Positions 33,538 through 41,570 of a stretch of 64,000 bases of DNA are shown piece by piece (the first letter of the stretch is position 1; each line of letters begins with the position of its first letter). The stretch lies in NCBI RefSeq assembly GCF_009737085.1, contig NZ_WOVL01000024.1, forward strand, positions 1-64,000. The letters are read 5' to 3'. Source of the DNA: Paenibacillus sp. NEAU-GSW1 (lineage in GTDB: Bacteria > Bacillota > Bacilli > Paenibacillales > Paenibacillaceae). Both the position numbers and the translations under genes were made by a program. The notes below the pieces were generated by a model, which was not told the origin of the DNA, ran no database searches, and saw nothing but the letters and a program-made list of their open reading frames with translations.

Positions 33538-34485
33538 ATGATGAATCAACCAATTTATTTGCAACCGGTTTTTCAAGAACGAATTTGGGGCGGAACCAAG
33601 CTCAAGGAGCTTTTCGGATATTCCATTCCAAATGAGCGTACTGGCGAGTGCTGGGCTGTATCGGCACATCCAAACGGCCAAAGCATCGTCAAAGACGGGC
33701 CTTATCAAGGCATGCCGCTTGGCACGCTTTGGACGGCGCATCCTGAGCTGTTCCGTTCCAACTCGCCGGTGTTCCCTTTGCTCATCAAACTGCTTGATGC
33801 CTCCGACGATTTATCGGTGCAAGTGCATCCGGATGATGCGTATGCCGGCAAGCACGAGAACGGCGAGCTCGGCAAGACGGAGTGTTGGTATATTGTTGAC
33901 GCGGAGCCCGGTGCCGCAATTATTTACGGTCATGAGGCTTCTTCTAAGGAAGAGCTGGAGCAGCGGATTCAGAACGGCCAATGGGATGAGCTGCTTACGA
34001 AGGTACCTGTAAAACCGGGCGACTTCTTCTATGTGCCAAGCGGCACGATCCACGCTCTCGGCAAAGGCATCGTTGTGCTGGAGACGCAGCAAAGCTCCGA
34101 CACGACTTACCGGGTATACGATTATGACCGCCGGGACAAAAACGGTCATTTGCGCGAGCTTCATCTGGAGAAAGCGATCGATGTGACAACCATCCCGCAG
34201 GCATACACGCCTGCAGCTTACCAGACGAAGACACATGAAGGAACTGCTGTTACGACATTCGTATCCAACTCCTTCTTTAGCGTTGAAAAATGGGACGTAT
34301 CCGGTAAAACCGGCATGCCTGCACATGACCAATACACGCTCGCAAGCGTCATTAACGGCAGCGGCAAGCTCCGCACCCCAGACAGCGAATATTCGCTGAA
34401 CAAAGGCGATCATCTCATTCTTCCGGTTGGCTTCGGGCCATACGAGCTGGATGGCGAGCTTATGCTCATTACTTCGCGCGAGTAG
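33538..34485 (+). CDS. manA: Mannose-6-phosphate isomerase, class I
   Basis: A 315-aa zinc enzyme interconverting mannose 6-phosphate and fructose 6-phosphate. Zinc ligands are visible: Gln and His in LSVQVHPDDAYAGKHE, Glu in GKTECWYIVDAEPG and His in VPSGTIHALGKG. The N-terminal QPVFQERIWGGTKLKELFGY is the standard start of Bacillus-type enzymes, and size is right for the short Firmicute form. The start is ATG at 33538 (a second ATG follows directly); AGAGGAG precedes it. It is the second gene after ROK kinase and ends at a strong terminator. Confidence 0.95.
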   Translation: MMNQPIYLQPVFQERIWGGTKLKELFGYSIPNERTGECWAVSAHPNGQSIVKDGPYQGMPLGTLWTAHPELFRSNSPVFPLLIKLLDASDDLSVQVHPDDAYAGKHENGELGKTECWYIVDAEPGAAIIYGHEASSKEELEQRIQNGQWDELLTKVPVKPGDFFYVPSGTIHALGKGIVVLETQQSSDTTYRVYDYDRRDKNGHLRELHLEKAIDVTTIPQAYTPAAYQTKTHEGTAVTTFVSNSFFSVEKWDVSGKTGMPAHDQYTLASVINGSGKLRTPDSEYSLNKGDHLILPVGFGPYELDGELMLITSRE

Positions 34486-34500
34486 CCTCGCAAACAAAAC

Positions 34501-34545
34501 AAACGCCCGAATCTTCCCTGCGGGGACGATCCGGGCGTTTTAATT
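34501..34545 (+). terminator. Intrinsic terminator after manA
   Basis: AAACGCCCG pairs with CGGGCGTTT, with further pairing of GATC/GATC type bases inside, and is followed by TAATTTTC. Confidence 0.85.
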
Positions 34546-34567
34546 TTCAACTTTTCAACTTTTCAAC
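34544..34567. repeat. Short tandem repeat (TTTTCAAC)x3
   Basis: Three exact copies of TTTTCAAC followed by a degenerate fourth (TTTCAAAC), right after the manA terminator. Confidence 0.9.
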
Positions 34568-34699
34568 TTTCAAACGAGATTTAATGATTGAAAACGCTCC
34601 ACTTTTTGTAATACAACTGTAATATTCCACTCAGCTTCGCTTCATCTTGGCCTTCTATAATAAACCTATGACCCCCCTTTATTATATAAACTCTCTTGC

Positions 34700-34721
34700 G
34701 CCTGCGGCATTTGCCGCAGGC
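34700..34721. terminator. Perfect 10-bp hairpin, possible terminator
   Basis: GCCTGCGGCA and TGCCGCAGGC pair perfectly with a 2-base loop, 18 bases after the end of the leftward alpha/beta hydrolase gene. The U-tract is weak on both strands. Confidence 0.5.
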
Positions 34722-34739
34722 AACTTTGTTTTCATAGGG

Positions 34740-35681
34740 TCATTTCATATGTTTATTGATAAAAGGAAGCACATGCTGCCAGAACTGCGGATCTTTCTCG
34801 GAAGCGCTGTGGCCGCTAGAATCGACAAACAGCGTCTCCATCGTTCCGGACGGAAGCTGTTTCTTCAGTTCTTGCAAATCCGATACTGGGATAAAATCGT
34901 CTCCGAGCGAGTGCACCATATAGACCGGCGTTTTGCCAGCGCCAGCTCCTCCCTCATCGTCCGGCCTTTTCGCGTATTGCTTTAATAACTTCGGAATGCT
35001 GGCCGCCCGATATTCGGCGCGTGAGATGCCGGCCCTCAGAAGCCAAATAAAAGGAATGAGGTAGCCAAGCGGAAAATAAGGCAGCTTCTTTATTTTTAAT
35101 TGCGAACGCATCATCGTATCGAATTTCACAGGCATCGAATCCGTTACAACGGCACGGACCTTTAGTCCTTTGGCAAGCGCCAGCAACGTGCCGAAGCCGC
35201 CAAACGAATGTCCGAGCACAACAATACGCTCCTTATCCGTTTGCGGCATGCTCTTCACCTTCGCAACGGCGGCAAGCACATCATCGCGAAACATAAATGC
35301 GGACGGCGCATTTATACCTTCGCTTTCCCCATGACTCCGCGCATCATAAAGGAATACGGCATAACCGGCTTCATATAATGGCTTGGCATAACGAAGCACT
35401 CGATACCGATTTGAACTCCATCCGTGAGCAATGACGACAGTCGGCAAGCTGCCGGTTTCAACCGAGCGGGCCTCCGGTTTATACATAAACCAGCCAAACA
35501 GCTCCGAGCCCCCGCTCGTAAATTGGACATTCTCGACGTGCACAGTTGCGTCGTCTACTGCCTTAACTTCTTTTCTGCTCGGGCGTTGGCTGAGCGCTCC
35601 AATTTTCCATACGCCTGCCGCCGCAGCGCCGATTATTACGAATGCAGACACTGCTCCAATTGCAGCTGCTCCAACCATCAT
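34740..35681 (-). CDS. Alpha/beta hydrolase, membrane-anchored or exported
   Basis: A 313-aa esterase-like protein. An N-terminal hydrophobic helix (~3-24, VGAAAIGAVSAFVIIGAAAAG) should anchor or export it. The hydrolase core has the oxyanion-region motif VIAHGWSSNRY, then DARSHGESEG, the nucleophile elbow VVLGHSFGGFGT with the catalytic Ser, a likely acid in HSLGDDFIPV and the catalytic His in VDSSGHSASEKD. GGAGG lies 5 bases before the ATG. It follows the eda gene's 3' end on the same strand after 15 bases, so it may be the last gene of the araC-mutY-eda transcript. Substrate unknown. Confidence 0.87.
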   Translation of the reverse strand: MMVGAAAIGAVSAFVIIGAAAAGVWKIGALSQRPSRKEVKAVDDATVHVENVQFTSGGSELFGWFMYKPEARSVETGSLPTVVIAHGWSSNRYRVLRYAKPLYEAGYAVFLYDARSHGESEGINAPSAFMFRDDVLAAVAKVKSMPQTDKERIVVLGHSFGGFGTLLALAKGLKVRAVVTDSMPVKFDTMMRSQLKIKKLPYFPLGYLIPFIWLLRAGISRAEYRAASIPKLLKQYAKRPDDEGGAGAGKTPVYMVHSLGDDFIPVSDLQELKKQLPSGTMETLFVDSSGHSASEKDPQFWQHVLPFINKHMK

Positions 35682-35696
35682 AACGCCTCCTTTGGC

Positions 35697-36329
35697 TTAC
35701 AATGCTCTTACCGCCTCGACAAATTGCTTCGCTCGCTCCGTTACTTGCTCATGACGGCCCTCCCGAATCCATTCCAGGTTGACCAGCTTGCCGCCCATGC
35801 CTACTGCATTCGCCCCGGACTTAAAGTATTCGGCAATATTGTGCAAATCGACGCCGCCCGTCGCAATCATCGGAATCTGATCAAGCGGCCCGCGTATTTC
35901 CGCCAAGTATTTCGTGCCTAAAGTGCCCATCGGGAAAATTTTCACCGCGTCCGCGCCTGCTTTCCACGCCTTTACAATTTCCGTCGGCGTCATAACGCCC
36001 GGCCATACGGATAATCCCCGTTCCCGGCCGTAAGCAATAACCGCTTCATCCAGGTTTGGCGAAATAAGAAACTGCGCGCCTGCATCCGCTGCCGTCTTCG
36101 CCATATCCAAGTCAAGCACCGTTCCGGCGCCTACCCAAGCTTTTCCGTCAAAATTGGAACGCCATCTCTCGATCATAACGGCCGCTCCAGGCGTATTCAT
36201 CGTAATTTCCATCAGGCGGATACCGCCGTCGATTAATGCTTGTCCTGCCGCATCTGCATGACGATCCTCGATTCCTCGCAGTATCGCTACAATTTTATGC
36301 TCAAGCAGCTGCTCCAGCATTGTGCTCAT
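35697..36329 (-). CDS. eda: KDPG/KHG aldolase
   Basis: A 210-aa class I aldolase that splits 2-keto-3-deoxy-6-phosphogluconate into pyruvate and glyceraldehyde 3-phosphate (also acting on 4-hydroxy-2-oxoglutarate). The Schiff-base Lys is in GADAVKIFPMGTLG. The catalytic Glu region is GGIRLMEITMNTPGA, and VGAGTVLD and GVMTPTEIVKAW are family motifs. ATG at 36329 with GAGG 8 bases upstream lies 2 bases after the mutY stop, so translation is probably coupled. No KDG kinase or uronate gene is nearby; its position behind a DNA repair gene is unusual. Confidence 0.93.
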   Translation of the reverse strand: MSTMLEQLLEHKIVAILRGIEDRHADAAGQALIDGGIRLMEITMNTPGAAVMIERWRSNFDGKAWVGAGTVLDLDMAKTAADAGAQFLISPNLDEAVIAYGRERGLSVWPGVMTPTEIVKAWKAGADAVKIFPMGTLGTKYLAEIRGPLDQIPMIATGGVDLHNIAEYFKSGANAVGMGGKLVNLEWIREGRHEQVTERAKQFVEAVRAL

Positions 36330-36331
36330 CG

Positions 36332-37555
36332 CTATTCCTCGCCCTCTTCTATTGAATCCCAATACTCACGCAATATGCGCAAAAATAAATTCGGAAACGC
36401 CAGCGTCTCCATATCCTCCGGCCCAATCCATCGATAAGGCGAACGAACCGCACTCGCTCCTGGCGGCAGCGTTTCATACGCGGCGGCCGATTCAGCCGCA
36501 ATGTCCGACTTTACACCAGCTTTCGCTTCTTCCCCCGCAGCGCCAAGATCGGCCAAATAAAACCGCATCGTCCAATGGATATGGCTGAACACATGCTCAG
36601 CGTCCATGAACCAGCGACGCGGACGAATGAGCAGTCCGGCGTCCGCCTCGACCGCTTTCGTCAGCAGTTCGCCCATTGCTTCCTGTTCTTTTGCACCGCT
36701 TTCGCCAGCCGCTAGCATAGGCTCCTGTTCCTTCGTCAGCAGCACATGCGGCAGCTCCCACATTTGCGCGAGCAAACCCTTCTCCGGGCGCTGGCGGACG
36801 AGCACTTTGCCTGTGTTCGCGCCTGTACCGGCAACAATCGCGGCAACTCGCAATTCAGGACGAGGCGGCTTCGCCTTCGTCTTGATCGGCAGCTCCTGTT
36901 CTCTGCCGGCCATTCGTCCCGCGCAGTGCTCCATTACCGGGCAAGGCAGACAGCTTGGCGACTTCGGCGTACAGACAAGCGCACCAAGCTCCATCAGCCC
37001 TTGATTGAAATCGCCTGCCGCGCCTTCAGGAATGAGCGATGCCGCCAGCTTCTCAATGCGTACCCGCGTTGCCGGCTTCGCGATATCATCCTCCAAACAG
37101 AAGTAGCGCGATAGAACGCGCATCACATTGCCGTCAACCGCAGGCTCGGGACGATTAAAGGCGATGCTCATAATCGCGCCGCTCGTGTACGGCCCTACGC
37201 CTTTCAACCCGGCGACCGCCGTTTTATCATCCGGCACCGTGCCGCCGTAAAGTTCCATAACCATGCGGGCTCCGGCCTGCAAATTACGGGCTCGCGAATA
37301 GTAGCCAAGCCCTTCCCAGCATTTCAGTACGTCTTCCTCCGGCGCCCCGGCGAGCGCCTTGATCGTTGGAAAACGATCCATAAACCGCTCGTAATACGGA
37401 ATAACCGTATCTACTCTCGTCTGCTGCAGCATAATTTCCGACACCCATACTCGGTAAGGGTCGCGGTTAGCCCGCCAAGGCAGCGTCCTTTTATTCGCTC
37501 GATACCAATTCAGCAGCTCTCGGCTAAAATGCCGCTCCGCTTCAGTTTTCAACAT
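36332..37555 (-). CDS. mutY: A/G-specific adenine DNA glycosylase
   Basis: A 407-aa base-excision repair enzyme removing adenine mispaired with 8-oxoguanine. The N-terminal domain has MLQQTRVDTVIPYYERF, the helix-hairpin-helix LKGVGPYTSGAIMSIAFNR and the catalytic Asp in PEPAVDGNVMRVLSRY. The 4Fe-4S cluster ligands are C-x6-C-x2-C-x5-C in CTPKSPSCLPCPVMEHC. The C-terminal NUDIX-like domain that reads 8-oxoG is present (~230-400) and contains a long low-conservation insert rich in Ala and Glu. The start codon follows the araC stop with no gap (TAAATG), so it is coupled to the upstream regulator. Confidence 0.96.
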   Translation of the reverse strand: MLKTEAERHFSRELLNWYRANKRTLPWRANRDPYRVWVSEIMLQQTRVDTVIPYYERFMDRFPTIKALAGAPEEDVLKCWEGLGYYSRARNLQAGARMVMELYGGTVPDDKTAVAGLKGVGPYTSGAIMSIAFNRPEPAVDGNVMRVLSRYFCLEDDIAKPATRVRIEKLAASLIPEGAAGDFNQGLMELGALVCTPKSPSCLPCPVMEHCAGRMAGREQELPIKTKAKPPRPELRVAAIVAGTGANTGKVLVRQRPEKGLLAQMWELPHVLLTKEQEPMLAAGESGAKEQEAMGELLTKAVEADAGLLIRPRRWFMDAEHVFSHIHWTMRFYLADLGAAGEEAKAGVKSDIAAESAAAYETLPPGASAVRSPYRWIGPEDMETLAFPNLFLRILREYWDSIEEGEE

Positions 37556-38431
37556 TTACTCGCACTCCTTCTCGGCATCCGTCACTTGCTTGAGAGCGGA
37601 TGCCCTCTCCTGCATAAGACGGCGATACTGCATTGGCGTAATTCCTGTCTTCCGTTTGAACAGCCTCGACAGATAATGGCTCAGCATGCCGACGCTTGCG
37701 GCAACCTCCGCAATCGGAAGCGTCGTTTCCGCCAGCCACTTTTTCGCCGCTTCCAGCCTTTGCTCGGTAACATATTGGATCGGCGCGCAGCCCATGAGCA
37801 CTTTAAAAGCCGTTATAAAATAGTTCGGGTGAAGATAAGCAACCTTAGCCAATTCCTCAATCTGAATGTTTCGATGCAAATTTAGATCGATATAAAGAAG
37901 CACGTCATGCCATTTATCCATCTCAGGCGAATCTGGAATGAGAGTCTTGCTAGAAGCGCTTTCATCAAAAAAATGAGCCAGCAGCTCCAGCAGTGCCGCT
38001 TGCATGCGCAATCCTTTAGTCAAGCCGGGAGTTGACTGGGCTTCGATCATTTTTTGAAACAAGCCGATTACCGGACGCTCCTTAAGCACCTCGACATAAA
38101 GCGGCAGCTGAATTTTATAGGCAGGCGGCCGCTCCTGGCTCATCAGGCGAAAATGGCTCCAATAAGCAACAAGCATCTCATCGCCGACAACGGCGATCGT
38201 TTGTTCCGAGCCTGGAGTAAGCAGATACAGCTTGCCCGGCTCCAGCAATACCGGCTGACCGTCAATCGTAAACAACGCCTTGCCTGCTGCAATGTACACT
38301 AATCGATAAAAATCATGATCCGTCCGGCTCTCCGACCAAGGCGACGCCAGTACGGATCGAGCCGCCATAATGACTTCAGCTTGATATTGAATGAATTGAT
38401 GTTGTACAATACGTTCGTTTATTAGTTTCAT
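37556..38431 (-). CDS. AraC family transcriptional regulator
   Basis: A 291-aa regulator. The N-terminal ~150 residues form a cupin-like sensor (FYRLVYIAAGKALFTIDGQP, LEPGKLYLLTPGSEQTI). The C-terminal ~100 residues hold two helix-turn-helix motifs: IQIEELAKVAYLHPNYFITA and LPIAEVAASVGMLSHYLSRL with FKRKTGITPMQYRR. ATG at 38431 with GGAGAAG just upstream is preferred over the TTG-type start ten codons earlier. Its stop codon abuts mutY. AraC proteins of this kind in Paenibacillus respond to sugars; with eda third in the operon the ligand could be a hexuronate-type compound, which is speculative. Confidence 0.9.
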   Translation of the reverse strand: MKLINERIVQHQFIQYQAEVIMAARSVLASPWSESRTDHDFYRLVYIAAGKALFTIDGQPVLLEPGKLYLLTPGSEQTIAVVGDEMLVAYWSHFRLMSQERPPAYKIQLPLYVEVLKERPVIGLFQKMIEAQSTPGLTKGLRMQAALLELLAHFFDESASSKTLIPDSPEMDKWHDVLLYIDLNLHRNIQIEELAKVAYLHPNYFITAFKVLMGCAPIQYVTEQRLEAAKKWLAETTLPIAEVAASVGMLSHYLSRLFKRKTGITPMQYRRLMQERASALKQVTDAEKECE

Positions 38432-38534
38432 TACTTCTCCTGTCAAATGCGTGCGGGTCATACGCTCGTAATATAAACTATTATTAATTATATCGGATCA
38501 AGCTTGAAAATTCATATGGAAAAGGTGATAGGCT

Positions 38535-38897
38535 ATGACAATCTCTCGTTCGCTTACAAGCTTTGCCGCATTTGTCGCACTAGTCGCGCTTGCAGTCATG
38601 CTGACAGGCTGCGGAGCGACAAGCGATAACGGCGGCGCCTCGAAAGAGAACCATATGGACGCGCCGGAAAGCACGGCTGCCGTTTATAAATCGAATTGCG
38701 TCAGCTGCCACGGCTCCGAGCTTCAAGGCAGAATCGGTCCCGGCACCAATTTGCAGCAAGTCGGCTCCAGAATGTCGGAGCAAGATATCGTTGCGCAAAT
38801 TGAACAAGGCGACGGGGGGACGATGCCAGGATTCAAGGATCAGCTAACAGACGAACAAATTGCCGGACTTGCCGCATGGCTCGCCGGGAAAAAGTAA
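38535..38897 (+). CDS. cccB: Lipoprotein cytochrome c (c551 type)
   Basis: A 120-aa monoheme cytochrome on the outer face of the membrane. The lipobox LTGC puts the lipidated Cys at 26. Heme attaches at CVSCH (55-59), and the sixth ligand Met is in GGTMPGFKDQLTD. The layout matches B. subtilis CccB, a small electron carrier feeding terminal oxidases. AAGGTGATA precedes the ATG. It is monocistronic and divergent from the araC operon; the gap to the right holds repeat island 3. Confidence 0.9.
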   Translation: MTISRSLTSFAAFVALVALAVMLTGCGATSDNGGASKENHMDAPESTAAVYKSNCVSCHGSELQGRIGPGTNLQQVGSRMSEQDIVAQIEQGDGGTMPGFKDQLTDEQIAGLAAWLAGKK

Positions 38898-38992
38898 ACC
38901 TCCCCAGCAATACGCCATCCCCAATTCCAAGTCCAATTTCCTCCATTCACTGTCCGATGCCTTCCTCCAATACGGCCTGTAACTGTAATGGT

Positions 38993-39131
38993 TTCGGATA
39001 ACGAATCCGTTTCGCAAATTAACGAAGTGAATTTCGCTATTGGCGAGAAGAATGATGAGCTGGAGCAAGAGAACGAATACCATTTCGCTATCCGCGAACT
39101 TCTATTCGCAATTAGCGAAGCAAGCTTCGCT
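38993..39131. repeat. Palindrome array of AGCGAA / TTCGCT half-sites, island 3
   Basis: TTCGC-type sites start at 38993, 39011, 39033, 39084, 39105 and 39126; the steps include 22, 21 and 21 bp, and inverted GCGAA partners lie between them. It occupies the ~330-base gap between cccB and acpS, with no gene visible. Confidence 0.75.
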
Positions 39132-39225
39132 CTAGCTCTCAATAATTCATTTTCGCCCTGAAATAAGGAAAATAGCTTCGTTAAACTGCGAATCCGGTTC
39201 GCTAGCCAAGCAACAACATTCGATT

Positions 39226-39624
39226 CTACCTCTGAATTCGCTCTGCGATCGCGACTGCCGACGCCATAGAGCGGTCATGCGTAATCGTCACATGAATCCG
39301 CAGCTCCGTTGGACTTCGCTCGAGCCGCCGCCATGCCGCATCTGTCAACTCGCATACCGGCTTGCCGCTTTCATCGCGCAAAATATCGATATCCGCAAAT
39401 CCAACTTTCCCGCCGATCCCGCAGCCAAGCGCCTTGACGACCGCTTCTTTGGCAGCGAACCGCCCTGCCGCAAACTGTATCAATCGCTGCCCTTCATAGT
39501 CGCGAGCAAGCTCTCGTTCTCGACTCGTCAATATTCGCTGCAAAAACCTTTCACAGTGCCGTCCATCAATCATGACGGCAATTCGGTCCATGTCCGAAAT
39601 ATCATGTCCGATGCCAGCTATCAT
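39226..39624 (-). CDS. acpS: Holo-[acyl-carrier-protein] synthase
   Basis: A 132-aa enzyme that attaches the 4'-phosphopantetheine arm of CoA to acyl carrier protein. Motifs are IGHDISDMDRIAVM at the N-terminus (metal-binding Asp) and AAGRFAAKEAVVKALGCGIG in the middle (Glu metal ligand, CoA site), then VTITHDRSMASAVAIAE. The frame is open 44 codons further upstream, but ATG at 39624 fits the family and has AAAGGGG 8 bases before it. Length is typical of the trimeric AcpS type. Confidence 0.95.
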   Translation of the reverse strand: MIAGIGHDISDMDRIAVMIDGRHCERFLQRILTSRERELARDYEGQRLIQFAAGRFAAKEAVVKALGCGIGGKVGFADIDILRDESGKPVCELTDAAWRRLERSPTELRIHVTITHDRSMASAVAIAERIQR

Positions 39625-39734
39625 CGCCGCACCCCTTTCTTCCGCTCGCTGTCTGCTTGCTTTCAGCTTTATTACTGCTAAACTTTGAAGTTTTGGATAA
39701 TCAGAACAAACGAACCCCGCTTTCGCAAGCATGC

Positions 39735-39774
39735 AAAAAAGGGACTCTCGTTCCAATCGACGAGAGTCCCTTTT
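39735..39774 (-). terminator. Intrinsic terminator of the bacilliredoxin-nadE operon
   Basis: AAGGGACTCTCGT pairs with ACGAGAGTCCCTT. On the minus strand it follows the nadE stop by a few bases and runs into TTTTTTG. Confidence 0.9.
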
Positions 39775-39778
39775 CCGT

Positions 39779-40588
39779 TTAAATCCCTGGGATCGGGGAA
39801 CGTTTATGCTCTGTTTTCAAATATTGCTTTTCGAGCTTTTCCTTCGCTTCAGCGCCGATTTCTTTGCCTTCCAAATAAGCGCTGTTCTCATCGTACAAAA
39901 TGCCAAGCTCGCCTTCGTCCGTTTGGCCTTCCCACAAACCGGCGGTAGGCGCCTTGTCCAGAACGCTTCTCGGCACGCCAAGCTCGGCGGCCAGTTGACG
40001 AACCTGACGCTTGTTGAGCGAGCTAAGCGGCGTAATGTCGACCGCGCCGTCGCCCCACTTCGTATAGAAGCCGGTGATCGCTTCGGAAGCGTGGTCGGTG
40101 CCAACAACGAGCAGATTCAAATCGAATGCAAGCGCGTATTGCATAACCATACGCGTTCTTGCTTTCACATTGCCCTTGCCGCCGCGGCTAATATGCCTTG
40201 GCATTCCAAGCGATTTGAAGCTGTGCTCAACTTCAATCGCGATTTCATCAACGGCTTCGCCTATATTCGTCTCTGCGCGATGCTTCAGTTGGAACGCTTC
40301 CGCAACCGCATAGCTGTCGGCAATATCGGATTGCTCGTTGTAAGGCTGAAATACGCCAAGCGTCATATATTCCTTGCCGGACTCGGCCGACAATTCATCT
40401 GTCGCCAATTTGCAAAGGCCAGTCGCAACGGCACTGTCAATGCCGCCGCTAATGGCAATGAGTAAGCCGGTTGTGCCCGATTTTTTCACATAATCCTTCA
40501 AAAAATCGACGCGTCGACGAATTTCGGCTTTCGGATCAATTTCAGGCTTTACGCCAAGGCGTTCGATGATTTCACTTTGTAAACTCAT
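39779..40588 (-). CDS. nadE: NH3-dependent NAD+ synthetase
   Basis: A 269-aa enzyme that amidates nicotinic acid adenine dinucleotide to NAD+ with ATP and ammonia. The PP-loop is LLIAISGGIDSAVATG. Further motifs are NIGEAVDEI, GNVKARTRMVMQYALAF and LVVGTDHASEAITGFYTKWG, all typical of the short ammonia-dependent type; there is no glutaminase domain. ATG at 40588 follows AGGGGG. It lies 24 bases after the bacilliredoxin gene and shares its promoter at 41.1 kb and the terminator at 39.75 kb. Confidence 0.96.
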   Translation of the reverse strand: MSLQSEIIERLGVKPEIDPKAEIRRRVDFLKDYVKKSGTTGLLIAISGGIDSAVATGLCKLATDELSAESGKEYMTLGVFQPYNEQSDIADSYAVAEAFQLKHRAETNIGEAVDEIAIEVEHSFKSLGMPRHISRGGKGNVKARTRMVMQYALAFDLNLLVVGTDHASEAITGFYTKWGDGAVDITPLSSLNKRQVRQLAAELGVPRSVLDKAPTAGLWEGQTDEGELGILYDENSAYLEGKEIGAEAKEKLEKQYLKTEHKRSPIPGI

Positions 40589-40612
40589 AGATCCCCCTAT
40601 TATCGCATGCAA

Positions 40613-41047
40613 TTACTTGCAGAATCGGTCAAATGCATCGGTAAGATCGTCGGCAATCGCCTCTGCGGAACGGTTCTCGATTTGGTGGCGCTCGATGAAA
40701 TGGACGAGCTCTCCGTCTTTCAACAAAGCGATGGATGGCGAAGACGGCGGATATGGAGCGAAATACTCGCGAGCTTTAGCTGTAGCTTCTTTGTCTTGAC
40801 CGGCAAAAACCGTATACAGGTTATCCGGCGTCACTTCATGCTGCAAAGCTTCCGCCACTCCTGGACGGCATTGACCTGCCGCACAGCCGCAAACTGAGTT
40901 AATAACAACGAGCGTAGTGCCTTTTGCGTTAGGAAGCGCTGCTTCAACCTCTTCCGGTGTGCGAAGCTCTGTAATTCCGATACGAGTAAGATCATCACGC
41001 ATTGGTTGCACCATATCTAACATATATCTTTCAAATGACATCGACAT
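40613..41047 (-). CDS. Bacilliredoxin (BrxA/BrxB family)
   Basis: A 144-aa thioredoxin-like protein that removes bacillithiol from S-bacillithiolated proteins. The active site is the CGC motif in VINSVCGCAAGQCRPGVAEA, characteristic of YphP/YqiW. FAGQDKEATAKAREYF and YPPSSPSIALLKDGELVHFI complete the family pattern. Which paralogue (BrxA or BrxB) cannot be settled. It is the first gene of an operon with nadE, linking thiol redox repair with NAD supply. Confidence 0.93.
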   Translation of the reverse strand: MSMSFERYMLDMVQPMRDDLTRIGITELRTPEEVEAALPNAKGTTLVVINSVCGCAAGQCRPGVAEALQHEVTPDNLYTVFAGQDKEATAKAREYFAPYPPSSPSIALLKDGELVHFIERHQIENRSAEAIADDLTDAFDRFCK

Positions 41048-41085
41048 ATGAACACTCTCCTTTAAATTACTTTATTTTAGTTACT

Positions 41086-41114
41086 ATTATACCCCCCGAT
41101 TTTATAAGTGTAAA
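41086..41114 (-). promoter_or_regulatory. Sigma-A promoter of the bacilliredoxin-nadE operon
   Basis: On the minus strand TTTACA (41109-41114), a 17-base spacer and TATAAT (41086-41091). A run of six G lies directly before the -10. The start codon is about 40 bases downstream. Confidence 0.75.
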
Positions 41115-41158
41115 CGGCTAGAGCAATCATTCGGGCGTCCAATCGGTCTATCAAACAA

Positions 41159-41187
41159 AGCAACCGGAGCGAAATCACTCCGGTTGC
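41159..41187 (-). terminator. Terminator overlapping the end of the DUF3905 gene
   Basis: GCAACCGGAG pairs with CTCCGGTTGC across an 8-base loop. On the minus strand the stem overlaps the final codons and is followed by TTTGTTTG. Confidence 0.75.
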
Positions 41188-41558
41188 TCGATAGAACGGA
41201 TTTCCGCAGCATCGTCCGAGACAGGCTGATGCTCAACCGCCCGATATGCCGCATTTTTATCGGGATGCATAAAAAGGCCGCCTTGCGGCGAAATTCCCCG
41301 CTCAAACAGATCGCAGTTTGCAGCTGTTTGGAAGCCTACGTCCTTAAAAGGATGCACCCACTGATCGCCCGCCATGACAGCGGGATCAGTCTCGACGCTC
41401 CACTCGCTGAGCGGGGAATGGGATGATTCGTACTCATGGTCGCCAATTACGACGCCATACTCGTTGACGAATGGCTCACGGCTTCCTCTTCCTTGGCGAA
41501 ACTGGGGAAGAAAATTAATTTCAAACGGATCGAGCTCCGGATCATCCTTGAAAGCCAT
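41175..41558 (-). CDS. DUF3905-type protein
   Basis: A 127-aa soluble protein. Conserved-looking blocks are DDPELDPFEINFLPQFRQGR, REPFVNEYGVVIGDHEYES, TDPAVMAGDQWVHPFKDVGF and ISPQGGLFMHPDKNAAY. I match these to DUF3905, a family of spore-formers, from memory. No catalytic motif, signal peptide or membrane segment is seen. GGAGG lies directly before the ATG within the end of the upstream 42-aa gene, so the two form an operon. A sporulation role is plausible but unproven. Confidence 0.7.
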   Translation of the reverse strand: MAFKDDPELDPFEINFLPQFRQGRGSREPFVNEYGVVIGDHEYESSHSPLSEWSVETDPAVMAGDQWVHPFKDVGFQTAANCDLFERGISPQGGLFMHPDKNAAYRAVEHQPVSDDAAEIRSIEQPE

Positions 41559-41570
41559 CCTCCGGCTCCT

